DNA from: Pedobacter panaciterrae
Lineage (GTDB): Bacteria > Bacteroidota > Bacteroidia > Sphingobacteriales > Sphingobacteriaceae
Direction: 5' to 3'
Length of the DNA: 64,000 nt
Assembly (NCBI RefSeq): GCF_013204795.1
Contig: NZ_JABMKW010000007.1
Span: 61,839-125,838 of the forward strand
The translations under genes and the position numbers were made by a program. This document shows positions 51,384-60,310 of this stretch, in pieces. The notes beneath the pieces were generated by a model, which saw only the letters and a program-made list of their open reading frames with translations, did not search any database and was not told where the DNA came from. Within the stretch, counting starts at the first letter, position 1. Every line of letters starts with the position of its first letter.

Positions 51384-52436
51384 ATGAAAAAAATATTAAT
51401 AACCGGAGGAGCTGGGTTTATTGGCTCTCATGTTGTAAGAAGATTTGTAAATAACTATCCTGATTACATGATTGTAAATCTGGATAAGTTAACCTATGCT
51501 GGTAACCTTGCAAATCTTACCGATATTGAGGATAAACCAAATTACCGTTTTGTTAAAGCTGATATTACAGATGCAACTGTAATAAATGAGTTGTTTGGTA
51601 AAGAGAATTTTGATGCAGTTATTCATTTAGCGGCTGAATCGCATGTTGACAGGTCGATCACTGATCCGACAGCTTTTGTGATGACCAATGTTATCGGAAC
51701 AGTTAATCTTTTGAATGCGGTACGTGAATACTGGAAAGGTAGCTATGATAAGAAAAGGTTTTACCACGTTTCAACAGATGAAGTTTATGGTGCGCTTGGC
51801 GAAACAGGAATGTTTACTGAATCTACAGCTTATGATCCACATAGTCCTTACTCTGCTTCAAAAGCATCTTCGGATCACTTTGTAAGAGCTTATCACGATA
51901 CTTATGGGATAGATATAGTTGTGTCTAACTGTTCTAATAATTACGGATCTCATCATTTTCCTGAGAAATTGATACCATTGGCAATCAATAATATTAAAAA
52001 TGAACAACCAGTGCCGGTATATGGTAAGGGCGAGAATGTTCGCGATTGGTTATGGGTAGAAGATCATGCACGCGCGATTGATGTTATCTTCCATCAGGCT
52101 AAAACAGGACAAACATATAATATTGGTGGCCATAACGAATGGAAAAACATAGATCTTATTCATTTACTATGTAAGATTATGGACAAGAAACTAGGCAGGG
52201 CAGAAGGGGAGTCGGCAAAGCTGATCACTTTTGTAACGGATAGAGCCGGTCATGACTTACGTTACGCTATTGACTCCACCAAACTTCAAAATGAATTAAA
52301 CTGGGTGCCTAGTTTACAGTTTGAAGAAGGATTAGAAAAAACAGTAGAGTGGTATTTGAAAAATGAAGGGTGGCTTTCTGATGTCACTTCCGGGAATTAC
52401 CAGGCTTACTACGAAAATCAATATGAGGGAAGATAA
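51384..52436 (+). CDS. rfbB: dTDP-glucose 4,6-dehydratase
   Basis: 350 residues. KILITGGAGFIGSHVVRRFVNNY, VIHLAAESHVDRSITDP, VSTDEVYGALGETGMFTE, SPYSASKASSDHFVRAY, SNCSNNYGSHHFPEKLIPLAI, GKGENVRDWLWVEDHARAI and DRAGHDLRYAIDSTKL are all RfbB hallmarks. It makes dTDP-4-keto-6-deoxyglucose. No rfbA, rfbC or rfbD follows; the operon ends in a terminator overlapping the stop codon, so those steps must be encoded elsewhere. Confidence 0.95.
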   Translation: MKKILITGGAGFIGSHVVRRFVNNYPDYMIVNLDKLTYAGNLANLTDIEDKPNYRFVKADITDATVINELFGKENFDAVIHLAAESHVDRSITDPTAFVMTNVIGTVNLLNAVREYWKGSYDKKRFYHVSTDEVYGALGETGMFTESTAYDPHSPYSASKASSDHFVRAYHDTYGIDIVVSNCSNNYGSHHFPEKLIPLAINNIKNEQPVPVYGKGENVRDWLWVEDHARAIDVIFHQAKTGQTYNIGGHNEWKNIDLIHLLCKIMDKKLGRAEGESAKLITFVTDRAGHDLRYAIDSTKLQNELNWVPSLQFEEGLEKTVEWYLKNEGWLSDVTSGNYQAYYENQYEGR

Positions 52437-52454
52437 TTATCTTCCCTTTTTTAT
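52427..52454 (+). terminator. Terminator overlapping the rfbB stop codon
   Basis: GGGAAGATAATTATCTTCCC (52427-52446) is a perfect 20-bp palindrome containing the rfbB TAA, followed by TTTTTTATT. Confidence 0.85.
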
Positions 52455-53683
52455 TCATACCTTAAAGCTTCTACCGGATCGAGTTTAGAGGCTTTTTTTG
52501 CAGGGTAATAACCCGAAATAATACCTACCCCAACACATAATGCAAAACCGCCCATAATCCATTCCCATGGTATTATGAATGATCCTCCCATTGCAAATGA
52601 GATGAGATTTCCTATGGCTATTCCAAGGAATATGCCAAATGCACCTCCAATAAGACAAATTATAACGGCCTCTATTAAGAATTGTTTACGAATTACAGAA
52701 GGATTTGCACCAATGGCCTTCCTGATTCCGATTTCCCTGGTTCTTTCTGTTACGGAAACCAGCATAATATTCATTAGTCCAATGGACGCACCAATTAGTG
52801 TAATGGCTCCGATGGCAATTCCTCCTAACACTACATATCTTAATTGTTCGAAAAGGGTTTGGGCAAGGGAATCACTTTTTGTGATCTCAAAATTGTTCGG
52901 TTCTGAAACCTTTACCTTTCTTATCTTTCTTAGTTCTGATGTAGCTTCGCCAATAATGTTATCCATCTGATCATTGCTTGGTACCATTACCGTAATGGTA
53001 TAAGAAGGATTTGAGTTGGAGTTAATCAACTTAGCTTTTAGAAGGGGAACATAAACGGATCTGTCGCCGCTAAACCCCATACTTTGACCCTTTGACTCAA
53101 GAACTCCAATAACTTTTAACCTGTTGTTTCCAACGTTTATTACTTTATCTATGGGACTTTGATCTCTAAAAAGCTTAGTCCTGATCTCATTACCTATTAT
53201 GCAGACATTGTTCCCTGACACTACTTCGGCGGGACTGAAATTACGCCCAAGCGAAAGATTCAAGCCTTGTGAGTTCAATCCATTTTCATCAATACCTTGA
53301 ATATTGATATTAGGGTTAGTTTTTTCAGCGCCAAACTTAGCTGTTGAGCCTCCTGTAGCAAATACACTGATCGCGACTGTTGCAGGTGTATTTAATCTTT
53401 CCTTAAAACTTACCGCATCTTCGTATTTGATAGACCGGAATGGTTTTGGGCGTTGGCCAGAGCCGCCAACCCTTATGCCTGATCCTCTGTTTCTGATGGT
53501 AAACGCGTTGGCCCCCATACTGGAGAAGGCCTCAGTCATACTTTTTTTAACAGCATCGAGTGTTGTTAATATACCTACTAATGCAGATAGGCCAATTGCG
53601 ATGATCAATGCGGTAAGCATGGTACGCAACCTGTTGCTTTTTATTGATTGAAGGGCTAGTTTTACGTTTTCGGTATAGGTCAT
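52451..53683 (-). CDS. MacB/FtsX-type ABC transporter permease
   Basis: 410 residues. An N-terminal TM helix (TMLTALIIAIGLSALVGILTTL) is followed by a large extracytoplasmic MacB-type domain (residues about 45-270), then three C-terminal TM helices (VVLGGIAIGAITLIGASIGLMNIMLVSV, QFLIEAVIICLIGGAFGIFLGI, WIMGGFALCVGVGIISGYYPA) and the conserved KASKLDPVEALRYE tail. It probably forms half of a lipoprotein- or peptide-extrusion ABC system; no ATPase gene is adjacent. It is convergent with rfbB and lies 93 bp upstream (in transcription, downstream) of the A-type Fe-S gene's terminator. Confidence 0.9.
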   Translation of the reverse strand: MTYTENVKLALQSIKSNRLRTMLTALIIAIGLSALVGILTTLDAVKKSMTEAFSSMGANAFTIRNRGSGIRVGGSGQRPKPFRSIKYEDAVSFKERLNTPATVAISVFATGGSTAKFGAEKTNPNINIQGIDENGLNSQGLNLSLGRNFSPAEVVSGNNVCIIGNEIRTKLFRDQSPIDKVINVGNNRLKVIGVLESKGQSMGFSGDRSVYVPLLKAKLINSNSNPSYTITVMVPSNDQMDNIIGEATSELRKIRKVKVSEPNNFEITKSDSLAQTLFEQLRYVVLGGIAIGAITLIGASIGLMNIMLVSVTERTREIGIRKAIGANPSVIRKQFLIEAVIICLIGGAFGIFLGIAIGNLISFAMGGSFIIPWEWIMGGFALCVGVGIISGYYPAKKASKLDPVEALRYE

Positions 53684-53722
53684 TTCAGATGAAATATATT
53701 CTTAAAGGGATAAAAATAAAAA

Positions 53723-53746
53723 GTCCCGCTGTTAAGACAACGAGAC
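53723..53746 (-). terminator. Intrinsic terminator after the A-type Fe-S gene
   Basis: On the minus strand GTCTCGTTGT pairs with ACAGCGGGAC (ten pairs, two G-U), loop CTTA, followed by TTTTTATTTTTA. It lies 30 bp after the stop codon. Confidence 0.8.
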
Positions 53747-53775
53747 CATGTATAATGTTACAAAAGAAAAGGAAC

Positions 53776-54129
53776 TTAAACTGAGAAACTTGTTCCGCAA
53801 CCGCAAGTACTACTTGCATTTGGGTTGCTAAAGGTAAAGCCCCTTGAGTTTAATCCATCTTGCCAATCTACCTGCATTCCCATCAAATACATCTGATGCG
53901 CTTTGTGCATGAAGACTTTAATGCCATCGATAATAAATTCCTGATCACCTTCTTTTTTTTGATCGAAACCAAGTACATAGCTCATTCCAGAGCAGCCCCC
54001 ACCGTCAACACCTACGCGTAACCCAAAGTCCTCAGAAATTTCTTGCTGATCTTTTAATTTAAAAAGCTCCTTTACAGCGCCTTCTGTAAAAGTTACCGGT
54101 GCAAATGCTGTATCAACTGTATTACTCAT
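53776..54129 (-). CDS. A-type iron-sulfur carrier (HesB/IscA/ErpA family)
   Basis: 117 residues from the ATG at 54129 (MSNTVDTAFAPVTFTEGAVKEL). The longer reading to a TTG at 54153 is rejected because that codon overlaps the promoter box. The three cluster cysteines are visible: GVDGGGCSGMSY and, at the C-terminus, SSTCGCGTSF. A-type carriers pass [Fe-S] clusters from the scaffold to target proteins. It is monocistronic, between its own promoter and terminator. Confidence 0.93.
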   Translation of the reverse strand: MSNTVDTAFAPVTFTEGAVKELFKLKDQQEISEDFGLRVGVDGGGCSGMSYVLGFDQKKEGDQEFIIDGIKVFMHKAHQMYLMGMQVDWQDGLNSRGFTFSNPNASSTCGCGTSFSV

Positions 54130-54150
54130 ATTATTAAAAATTAGGAAGTG

Positions 54151-54158
54151 CAAATTTA
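54151..54158 (-). promoter_or_regulatory. -7 box of the A-type Fe-S gene
   Basis: CAAATTTA on the plus strand reads TAAATTTG on the minus strand, matching TAnnTTTG, 21 bp before the ATG at 54129. Confidence 0.6.
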
Positions 54159-54308
54159 GTTATAATTGTTTATAAAAGCGCTATAGCTATCTCTAATAGA
54201 GACCTCTATCTCGTCATTTAAAAAATCAAATAGTGGGGTAAATATAAATAAAATGTACATTTTTGCTGAGACTCTATACTAATTATTACTGTATTCAAAC
54301 AAAGCTGA

Positions 54309-54854
54309 ATGAACGTACAAAACTTTTTAACAGAAGTTGCCACATTAGCCACCGGTGGTATTATAACAGTTGCAGCAGGATATTATCTTTTTATAAATGA
54401 CCTGAGAAGGTATCTGGACACAAAACATGTTGAAGCAAAACCATCAGATCCTAAAAAAGACGAACATTTACAGATCCTTCCGTTACGATTGCAGGCTTAC
54501 GAACGGCTGATTGTTTTTGTCGACAGAATTAATCCTGCAAATTTGCTGATCCGAGTACATCAGCAAGGTATTTCTGTTGTAGGTCTTCAATCAGTTTTAC
54601 TTAATGAAATAAGATCTGAATATCAGCATAATGTTGCCCAACAATTATATGTAAGTGCCCAAACATGGGATGTTGTTCGTAAACTTAAGGATGATACTTT
54701 AACCATGGTTAGCAATGCCGCGCGAGGATTGCCTGTGGATTCTGCCGGTGTGGATTTGAGTAGAAAAATACTGCAGCATATGACTGATATGTCTGATAAC
54801 CCTTATGATTTAACATTAGATCTTATTAAAAAGGATATTCATTTGTTATTTTAA
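54309..54854 (+). CDS. Membrane-anchored conserved hypothetical protein
   Basis: 181 residues. One N-terminal TM helix ([29 protein letters not shown]) followed by a cytoplasmic helical region with [61 protein letters not shown] and [19 protein letters not shown]. The family is unnamed to me, and no catalytic motif is visible. It ends 2 bp before the acyl-CoA mutase gene, so the two are probably co-transcribed. Confidence 0.72.
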   Translation: MNVQNFLTEVATLATGGIITVAAGYYLFINDLRRYLDTKHVEAKPSDPKKDEHLQILPLRLQAYERLIVFVDRINPANLLIRVHQQGISVVGLQSVLLNEIRSEYQHNVAQQLYVSAQTWDVVRKLKDDTLTMVSNAARGLPVDSAGVDLSRKILQHMTDMSDNPYDLTLDLIKKDIHLLF

Positions 54855-54856
54855 CT

Positions 54857-56404
54857 ATGAAAGAGAAAAGTTTTACCACTACTTCGGGTATTGAAATAAA
54901 AGAAATATACACTACTGCCAAACCTTTAACAGAGGTGCCAGGAGAATTTCCTTTTACCAGGGGGATTCAGAAAGATATGTATAGGGGCCGGTTGTGGACT
55001 ATGCGGCAGTATGCCGGGTTTTCGACTGCAGAGGAATCTAACAAACGGTACCATTATTTGCTTAAGCAAGGAACAATGGGCCTGTCTGTTGCATTTGATC
55101 TTCCCACCCAGATTGGATATGATTCTGACCACGATATGGCCGAAGGAGAGGTTGGTAAGGTTGGTGTTGCAATTGATTCATTGAAAGATATAGAAATCTT
55201 GTTCGATGGGATAGAGCTGCAAAAGATCACCACATCTATGACAATAAATGCTACAGCCTCGATTTTGTTGGCTATGTATATAGCCCTGGCTAAAAAACAG
55301 GGGGCTGATATTAAGCAAATATCTGGCACCATTCAAAACGATATCTTAAAGGAGTATGCCGCAAGGGGGACTTATATATACCCGCCAAAACCCTCTATGA
55401 GGATTATTACCGATATTTTTGAATATTGCAGTAAAGAAGTACCGAAATGGAATACAATTTCCATTTCCGGCTATCACATCCGGGAAGCAGGCTCAACAGC
55501 CGTTCAGGAGCTGGCCTTTACACTGGCCAATGGAAAAGCATATTTGAATGCTGCATTAGAGAAGGGATTAGATATTAATGTATTTGCTAAACGACTTTCT
55601 TTCTTTTTCAACTGCCACAATAATTTCTTTGAGGAAATTGCCAAATTCAGGGCTGCCAGAAGAATGTGGGCAAAAATAACAAAGGAGCTTGGGGCTACGG
55701 ATGAGAAAGCTCAAATGCTTCGTTTTCACACGCAAACAGGTGGGTCAACACTTACAGCCCAACAGCCACTTAATAATGTAATAAGAGTCACCAATCAGGC
55801 CTTGGCTGCAGTTTTGGGAGGCACACAGTCCTTGCATACAAATGGTTACGATGAGGCGCTGTCGTTACCAACCGAAGCAGCAGCAAAAATCGCTCTGCGT
55901 ACACAGCAGGTAATTGCTTTTGAAAGTGGGGTAACAGATACCGTTGACCCATTGGCGGGCTCCTACTTTGTAGAAACATTAACAGATGAGGTTGAGGCGG
56001 CAGCGCAGCTGTATATAGATAAAATAGATGCCATGGGCGGTTCAGTAAATGCGATAGAAAATGAGTATATCCAGAACGAGATCGCAGATGCAGCTTACCG
56101 GTACCAGGTTGAAGTGGAAGAGGCAACCAGGGTTATTGTTGGGGTAAATAAATTTACACAGGAACAGGAAGGGATAACCGAGGTGTTTACCATAGATGAA
56201 TCTATCCGTACGATCCAAACGGAGAAGATAAATAAGTTAAAAGCAGAAAGAGATAACATAGCTGTTGAAAAAGCGTTGAAGAACCTAAGGGAAGCTGCAA
56301 AGGGGAGCGAGAATTTAATGCCGTATATTTTAACAGCCGTAGAGGCCTATTCCACGCTTGGTGAAATAGCGGACACACTACGTAATGTTTTTGGAGAATA
56401 TTAA
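54857..56404 (+). CDS. B12-dependent acyl-CoA mutase large subunit (isobutyryl-CoA mutase-like)
   Basis: 515 residues, a mutase TIM-barrel without the C-terminal cobalamin-binding domain (no DxHxxG segment at the end). [111 protein letters not shown], and [54 protein letters not shown] are the mutase motifs. The RFHTQTGG and [13 protein letters not shown] forms match the isobutyryl-CoA-mutase-like large subunits more than classical methylmalonyl-CoA mutase (RTHxQTSG). It needs a separate small B12 subunit, not in this window. Confidence 0.85.
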   Translation: MKEKSFTTTSGIEIKEIYTTAKPLTEVPGEFPFTRGIQKDMYRGRLWTMRQYAGFSTAEESNKRYHYLLKQGTMGLSVAFDLPTQIGYDSDHDMAEGEVGKVGVAIDSLKDIEILFDGIELQKITTSMTINATASILLAMYIALAKKQGADIKQISGTIQNDILKEYAARGTYIYPPKPSMRIITDIFEYCSKEVPKWNTISISGYHIREAGSTAVQELAFTLANGKAYLNAALEKGLDINVFAKRLSFFFNCHNNFFEEIAKFRAARRMWAKITKELGATDEKAQMLRFHTQTGGSTLTAQQPLNNVIRVTNQALAAVLGGTQSLHTNGYDEALSLPTEAAAKIALRTQQVIAFESGVTDTVDPLAGSYFVETLTDEVEAAAQLYIDKIDAMGGSVNAIENEYIQNEIADAAYRYQVEVEEATRVIVGVNKFTQEQEGITEVFTIDESIRTIQTEKINKLKAERDNIAVEKALKNLREAAKGSENLMPYILTAVEAYSTLGEIADTLRNVFGEY

Positions 56405-56598
56405 AAAGGATGTTAATAAATAGTTATTAACACAAAAAATTCAGGTTAAGAAGGGTAGGTTATTGCTACCTAAGCAGTTACCAAATAAATGAAAATTAAG
56501 TTTTTTTTGTTGATAATTTTTTGAATATTCGATCTCTCGAAACAGCAGTTTTTTTATGCTCGTATCGTTACTGTAAACCAACAAATTATAGAATAACA
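56405..56598. other. AT-rich region upstream of dnaA with DnaA-box-like repeats (candidate oriC or dnaA control region)
   Basis: TGTTAATAA (56411-56419) and TTATTAACA (56424-56432) form a palindrome of two DnaA-box-like nonamers with a 4-bp spacer, and TGTTGATAA (reverse TTATCAACA) lies at 56508-56516. Each differs from TTATCCACA by one or two bases. AT-rich runs and T-tracts fill the rest. Adjacent dnaA makes an origin or autoregulatory site plausible; it is not proven, and dnaN is not next to it. Confidence 0.45.
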
Positions 56599-58029
56599 AT
56601 GGAAAAAACTTGTACAGAAGTGTGGAAAAACTGTCTCCAAATCATAAAAGATAACATACCGACCCAAAGTTTCAAGACTTGGTTCGAACCGATATCAGCA
56701 TTGAAATTGGAAGGCAAAGTTTTAACCATACAAGTGCCTAGTTTGTTCTTCTATGAATGGTTGGAAGAACACTATGTAGGGCTGCTTCGTAAGACAGTTA
56801 AAAAGCAATTAGGAGATGAGGGAAGGTTAGAGTATAACATCGTTGTGGATAAGTCTTCTAATACGGGATCGCCTTATACTACTAACATGCCGAGTAATGG
56901 AAATGGGGCAGAGGCGAAGATTCAATCAATGCCAATTCCGGTTTCTATAAACAAAGACATTAAGAACCCTTTTATCATTCCGGGTTTAAAGAAACTGAAT
57001 GTTGATCCTCAATTAAATTCTAACTATACGTTTGAGAATTACATAGAGGGAGATTGCAACCGTTTAGCAAGATCAGCGGGGTATGCCGTAGCCGCAAAAC
57101 CGGGAGGTACTTCATTTAATCCTTTAATGATTTATGGAGGAGTAGGGTTAGGGAAAACACACCTTGCGCAGGCTATTGGTAATGAAATTAAGCGTAACAT
57201 GCCAGACAAACTGGTAATTTATGTCTCATGTGAGAAATTCTGTCAGCAATTTGTAGATTCATTAAAGAACAATACGATTAATGATTTTGTGAATTTCTAT
57301 CAGGCAATGGATGTAATCATCATGGATGATGTACACAACTTTGCCGGAAAAGAAAAAACGCAAGATATATTCTTCCATATCTTTAATCATCTTCATCAAT
57401 CAGGTAAACAGGTTATTTTATCATCAGATAAAGCACCTAAAGATCTGGCCGGACTAGAAGAAAGATTGTTAAGCCGTTTTAAATGGGGTCTTTCTGCAGA
57501 TTTGCAGATTCCTGATTTTGAAACAAGAATAGCAATTCTTAAAAAGAAAATGTATGCAGATGGTATTGAATTACCTTCTGAAGTAGTGGAGTACGTAGCA
57601 CACAACATTGACAATAACGTAAGGGAACTTGAAGGCGCAATGGTTTCCCTGCTAGCTCAATCAACTTTAAACAAAAAAGACATCGATTTGGCATTGGCTA
57701 AACAGATGTTGAAGAACTTTATTAAAAATACGTCCAAAGAGATTTCGATGGAATATATCCAGAAATTGGTATGTGAGTATTTTGAAGTTCCTGTAGACAT
57801 GGTGAAATCACAAACACGGAAACGTGAAATTGTTCAGGCAAGACAGATTTCCATGTATCTTTCCAAGAGTCATACTAAGTCATCATTAAAAACTATTGGA
57901 GCTTTCTTTGGAGGAAGAGACCACTCCACGGTAATTTATGCATGCCAGACAGTTGAAGATCTGATTGATACAGATAAGAAGTTTAAAGGATACGTACACG
58001 ACATACAAAAGAAATTAAAAATGAGCTAA
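56599..58029 (+). CDS. dnaA: Chromosomal replication initiator DnaA
   Basis: 476 residues from the ATG at 56599 (MEKTCTEVWKNCLQIIKDNI), a normal DnaA start; a longer reading from a TTG at 56521 is rejected. Domain I (residues 1-80), a short variable linker, then the AAA+ core with Walker A GGVGLGKTHLAQAIG near residue 181 and Walker B VIIMDDVHNF near 237, and domain IV with the DNA-binding signature GAFFGGRDHSTVIYACQ near residue 437. It binds DnaA boxes and melts the origin. A bidirectional terminator closes the gene. Confidence 0.96.
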   Translation: MEKTCTEVWKNCLQIIKDNIPTQSFKTWFEPISALKLEGKVLTIQVPSLFFYEWLEEHYVGLLRKTVKKQLGDEGRLEYNIVVDKSSNTGSPYTTNMPSNGNGAEAKIQSMPIPVSINKDIKNPFIIPGLKKLNVDPQLNSNYTFENYIEGDCNRLARSAGYAVAAKPGGTSFNPLMIYGGVGLGKTHLAQAIGNEIKRNMPDKLVIYVSCEKFCQQFVDSLKNNTINDFVNFYQAMDVIIMDDVHNFAGKEKTQDIFFHIFNHLHQSGKQVILSSDKAPKDLAGLEERLLSRFKWGLSADLQIPDFETRIAILKKKMYADGIELPSEVVEYVAHNIDNNVRELEGAMVSLLAQSTLNKKDIDLALAKQMLKNFIKNTSKEISMEYIQKLVCEYFEVPVDMVKSQTRKREIVQARQISMYLSKSHTKSSLKTIGAFFGGRDHSTVIYACQTVEDLIDTDKKFKGYVHDIQKKLKMS

Positions 58030-58051
58030 ATCATTAGAGCTCAAGTCTTAT

Positions 58052-58098
58052 CACAAAAAAAGACCCTGCAAGTTTTACTTGCAGGGTCTTTTTTTGTG
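58052..58098. terminator. Perfect bidirectional terminator between dnaA and the NUDIX gene
   Basis: The 21-bp arms at 58052-58072 and 58078-58098 are perfectly complementary (core GACCCTGCAAG with CTTGCAGGGTC), loop TTTTA, A-tract on the left and T-tract on the right, so it works for both convergent genes. Confidence 0.92.
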
Positions 58099-58107
58099 AT
58101 TGAATGT

Positions 58108-58659
58108 TTATTTTAAAACATCAAGCTTCATTAACCCATAAAATAATGCAGCTGAATGTAATGCCTGATCAATTTTATTGTCTTTTAGAATTTGTTTAGC
58201 CTCTTCGATAGTATATTCCTCAACGTTAAGGATTTCATGATCATCTAAGTGCTGATCATGAGTTTTAACACCGCCTTTTAATAAATAGGTATAAGTAACA
58301 TTTGTAGATGTTGCGGGATTGGGGTATAGCGTAGCTATCAATTCGGAACTTTTAAAAGAATAACCGGTTTCTTCTAATAGCTCTCTCTTAATGGCTACCT
58401 CAGGCAATTCATCGCCATCTATGACGCCACCAGGAACTTCTAAGGATATAATATCAGCACCATGGCGATATTGGCGAACCAAAATTATTTTATTGTCTTC
58501 TGTTACTGCTACGGCATTAACCCAATTCGGGTATTCAAGTACGTAATAGTCGTCTTTTATAACGCCATTTTGTAAATCACAGGTATCCACACGTAATGTC
58601 GCCCATCTTTCTTTCACCAGATATTTTGATGAAAGTCTTTGCCATTTTTTTATTTCCAT
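58108..58659 (-). CDS. NUDIX hydrolase (ADP-ribose pyrophosphatase-like)
   Basis: 183 residues from the ATG at 58659 (MEIKKWQRLSSKYLVKERWA), which begins directly after the stop of the upstream gene; a reading from 58683 would overlap it. The Nudix box is complete: GGVIDGDELPEVAIKRELLEETGYSF (G-x5-E-x7-REx2EExGx). NAVAVTEDNKIILVRQYRHGADIISLEVPG is characteristic of ADP-ribose/nucleotide-sugar pyrophosphatases. It probably hydrolyses ADP-ribose or another nucleoside diphosphate derivative in the cytoplasm. Confidence 0.9.
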   Translation of the reverse strand: MEIKKWQRLSSKYLVKERWATLRVDTCDLQNGVIKDDYYVLEYPNWVNAVAVTEDNKIILVRQYRHGADIISLEVPGGVIDGDELPEVAIKRELLEETGYSFKSSELIATLYPNPATSTNVTYTYLLKGGVKTHDQHLDDHEILNVEEYTIEEAKQILKDNKIDQALHSAALFYGLMKLDVLK

Positions 58660-58660
58660 A

Positions 58661-59059
58661 TTAGGTATTAAGGTATTTATCAACTAGTTTTTGGCGGTCA
58701 AGATTAGTCATGTTTATAATGTGATGCTTTGTTTCCAGCAGGTAGTATATTAAATATAGCTTCTCAGCAAAAGAATCGTTCCTTGGGTTAATAACCGAAG
58801 GATCAAATTGAGAGTAGAGAAACTGACTTAGCATTTCCAATTTTTCGGCAGGGAATTCCTTTTCAGTTAACCGTGCCTCAAATTCAGAAGAATTACTGGA
58901 GAATAGTTCTTCAGGTGTTATTCCAAAATTATTTACCAATGATTCCATTAACAGATCATCTGCCTCAGTCAATTTGCCTTCTAGCTTTAAGCCCATAATA
59001 CGGGCTAAAACTTGCGCAAGTTTCTGAATTTCTGCTGTAATTAAGTCTCTTCTTAACAT
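58661..59059 (-). CDS. Small helical hypothetical protein
   Basis: 132 residues, no signal or TM segment, predicted all-helical with TPR-like pairs (RDLITAEIQKLAQVLARIMGLKLEGKLTEADDLLMESLVNNF; MLSQFLYSQFDP; KLYLIYYLLETKHHIINM). It resembles the DUF6483-type helical proteins in pattern, but I cannot confirm this by eye. It lies between the Gly-rich TPM gene (5 bp) and the NUDIX gene (1 bp), so it is in the lemA operon. Confidence 0.7.
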   Translation of the reverse strand: MLRRDLITAEIQKLAQVLARIMGLKLEGKLTEADDLLMESLVNNFGITPEELFSSNSSEFEARLTEKEFPAEKLEMLSQFLYSQFDPSVINPRNDSFAEKLYLIYYLLETKHHIINMTNLDRQKLVDKYLNT

Positions 59060-59064
59060 ATTCT

Positions 59065-59841
59065 TTACCAGCTACCGCTACTACCACCGCCACCAAAACT
59101 ACCACCACCAAAGCCTCCGAAGCCACCACCTCCGCCGCCGCCACTGCTACCTCCGCCCCAGCCACCGCCAGAACCTCGGCCACCGCCTAATAACATACTC
59201 CAGAAAAGAGCATCAGCAGCACCACGACCACTGATAACTTGTCCACTGCCACCGCTACCGCCACCTCTTCTAAGGATAATGATTATAACAACAATGATAA
59301 TGATGATGGCCAACATGCTGCCTCCTTTGCCAGCATCATTCTTCCTTTTTGGATTTTCGTTTTTGTATTCGCCTTTGGTATATTTTATAATAGCATCAGT
59401 ACCTGCATTGAGTCCCTGATAGTAATCTCCAGTTTTAAAATACGGTTTTATCTCGTTTTCGATAATACGCTTGGCATAGATGTCTGGTAATACCCCTTCC
59501 AGGCCATATCCTGTTTGGATAGAGATCTTTCTGTCGCCAAGAGCAACCACGATCATTATCCCATTATTTTTCCCTGAGCTACCAACTCCCCATTTTCTAC
59601 CCAATTCAAGCGCATATTCGTTAATGTCATAGTCGCCAACAGATTTTAATACAGCTACTGCAATTTGAGTGGAGCTTGAATCATCAAAAGCAACAAGTTT
59701 CTGTTCCAATTGTTGCAATTGATCAGCTGAAAGTGTTCCTGTATAATCATTTACCAATTTGGTCGGCTTTGCCGGAAAATCCTGAGCAAACCCAACCAGG
59801 GATGTTGTAAGTAAGAATAATGCTACGATTAATTTTTTCAT
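59065..59841 (-). CDS. TPM-domain (YgcG-like) membrane protein with Gly/Ser-rich tail
   Basis: 258 residues. A signal peptide ends near LVGFAQ; then the TPM domain (VNDYTGTLSADQLQQLEQKLVAFDDSSSTQIAVAVLKSVGDYDINEYALELGRKWGVGSSGKNNGIMIVVALGDRKISIQTGYGLEGVLPD). A TM helix (GGSMLAIIIIIVVIIIILRR) follows, and the last 70 residues are Gly/Ser-rich repeats ending SSGSW. Such proteins sit beside lemA; proposed roles include photosystem or membrane-complex assembly and phosphatase activity, but this is unproven here. Confidence 0.88.
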   Translation of the reverse strand: MKKLIVALFLLTTSLVGFAQDFPAKPTKLVNDYTGTLSADQLQQLEQKLVAFDDSSSTQIAVAVLKSVGDYDINEYALELGRKWGVGSSGKNNGIMIVVALGDRKISIQTGYGLEGVLPDIYAKRIIENEIKPYFKTGDYYQGLNAGTDAIIKYTKGEYKNENPKRKNDAGKGGSMLAIIIIIVVIIIILRRGGGSGGSGQVISGRGAADALFWSMLLGGGRGSGGGWGGGSSGGGGGGGFGGFGGGSFGGGGSSGSW

Positions 59842-59844
59842 AGC

Positions 59845-60288
59845 TTATGTGGTTTTATTCTGATCCATAAAAATAATGTCATTTGGCAGTTCATTGATGT
59901 CGTCATTTTGCGAAGGGAAAAACGTTGCAAGTTTTTCTCCTGCCAAAATTACGCCTGCTATAATGCCCTGAGCTAAATTGCCAGAGGCAAAATGAGCTTT
60001 CATTGCAACTTTAGTTGTTTCCCAGAAATCTGTAGGTACAACTTTATTAATTCCACTATCACCAACTATTGCAAACTTATGATCTACATAAGCCAGGTAT
60101 ATCAATACACCATTATGTCTTGATGTTTTATCCATCCCAAGTTTTGAAAAGTAGGATGTTGCTTTTTCAAATGCATCGCCGCTGCAATGTTTATCTATGG
60201 CAATTCTGATTTCGCCTGAAGTGGCTTTTTCAGCATCTGATATGGTTTGGGAAATTAGTTCTTGTTCTTGTTCTGTGAATGGCCCCAT
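59845..60288 (-). CDS. TPM-domain protein
   Basis: 147 residues without signal peptide. The TPM core is LISQTISDAEKATSGEIRIAIDKHCSGDAFEKATSYFSKLGMDKTSRHNGVLIYLAYVDHKFAIVGDSGINKVVPTDFWE. It is the second TPM protein of the lemA cluster, 3 bp upstream of the YgcG-like gene. A perfect 19-bp inverted repeat separates it from lemA. Role unknown; it presumably cooperates with the membrane TPM protein. Confidence 0.85.
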   Translation of the reverse strand: MGPFTEQEQELISQTISDAEKATSGEIRIAIDKHCSGDAFEKATSYFSKLGMDKTSRHNGVLIYLAYVDHKFAIVGDSGINKVVPTDFWETTKVAMKAHFASGNLAQGIIAGVILAGEKLATFFPSQNDDINELPNDIIFMDQNKTT

Positions 60289-60310
60289 AATTGGATTGCT
60301 TTTATAAAGA

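Noticed and set aside
55054..56126. Minus-strand frames opposite the acyl-CoA mutase gene
   Set aside because: No promoter or family similarity; the plus-strand mutase motifs are unambiguous.
56521..56598. TTG-initiated longer DnaA
   Set aside because: The extra 26 residues are unlike DnaA, and the ATG at 56599 gives the normal N-terminus.
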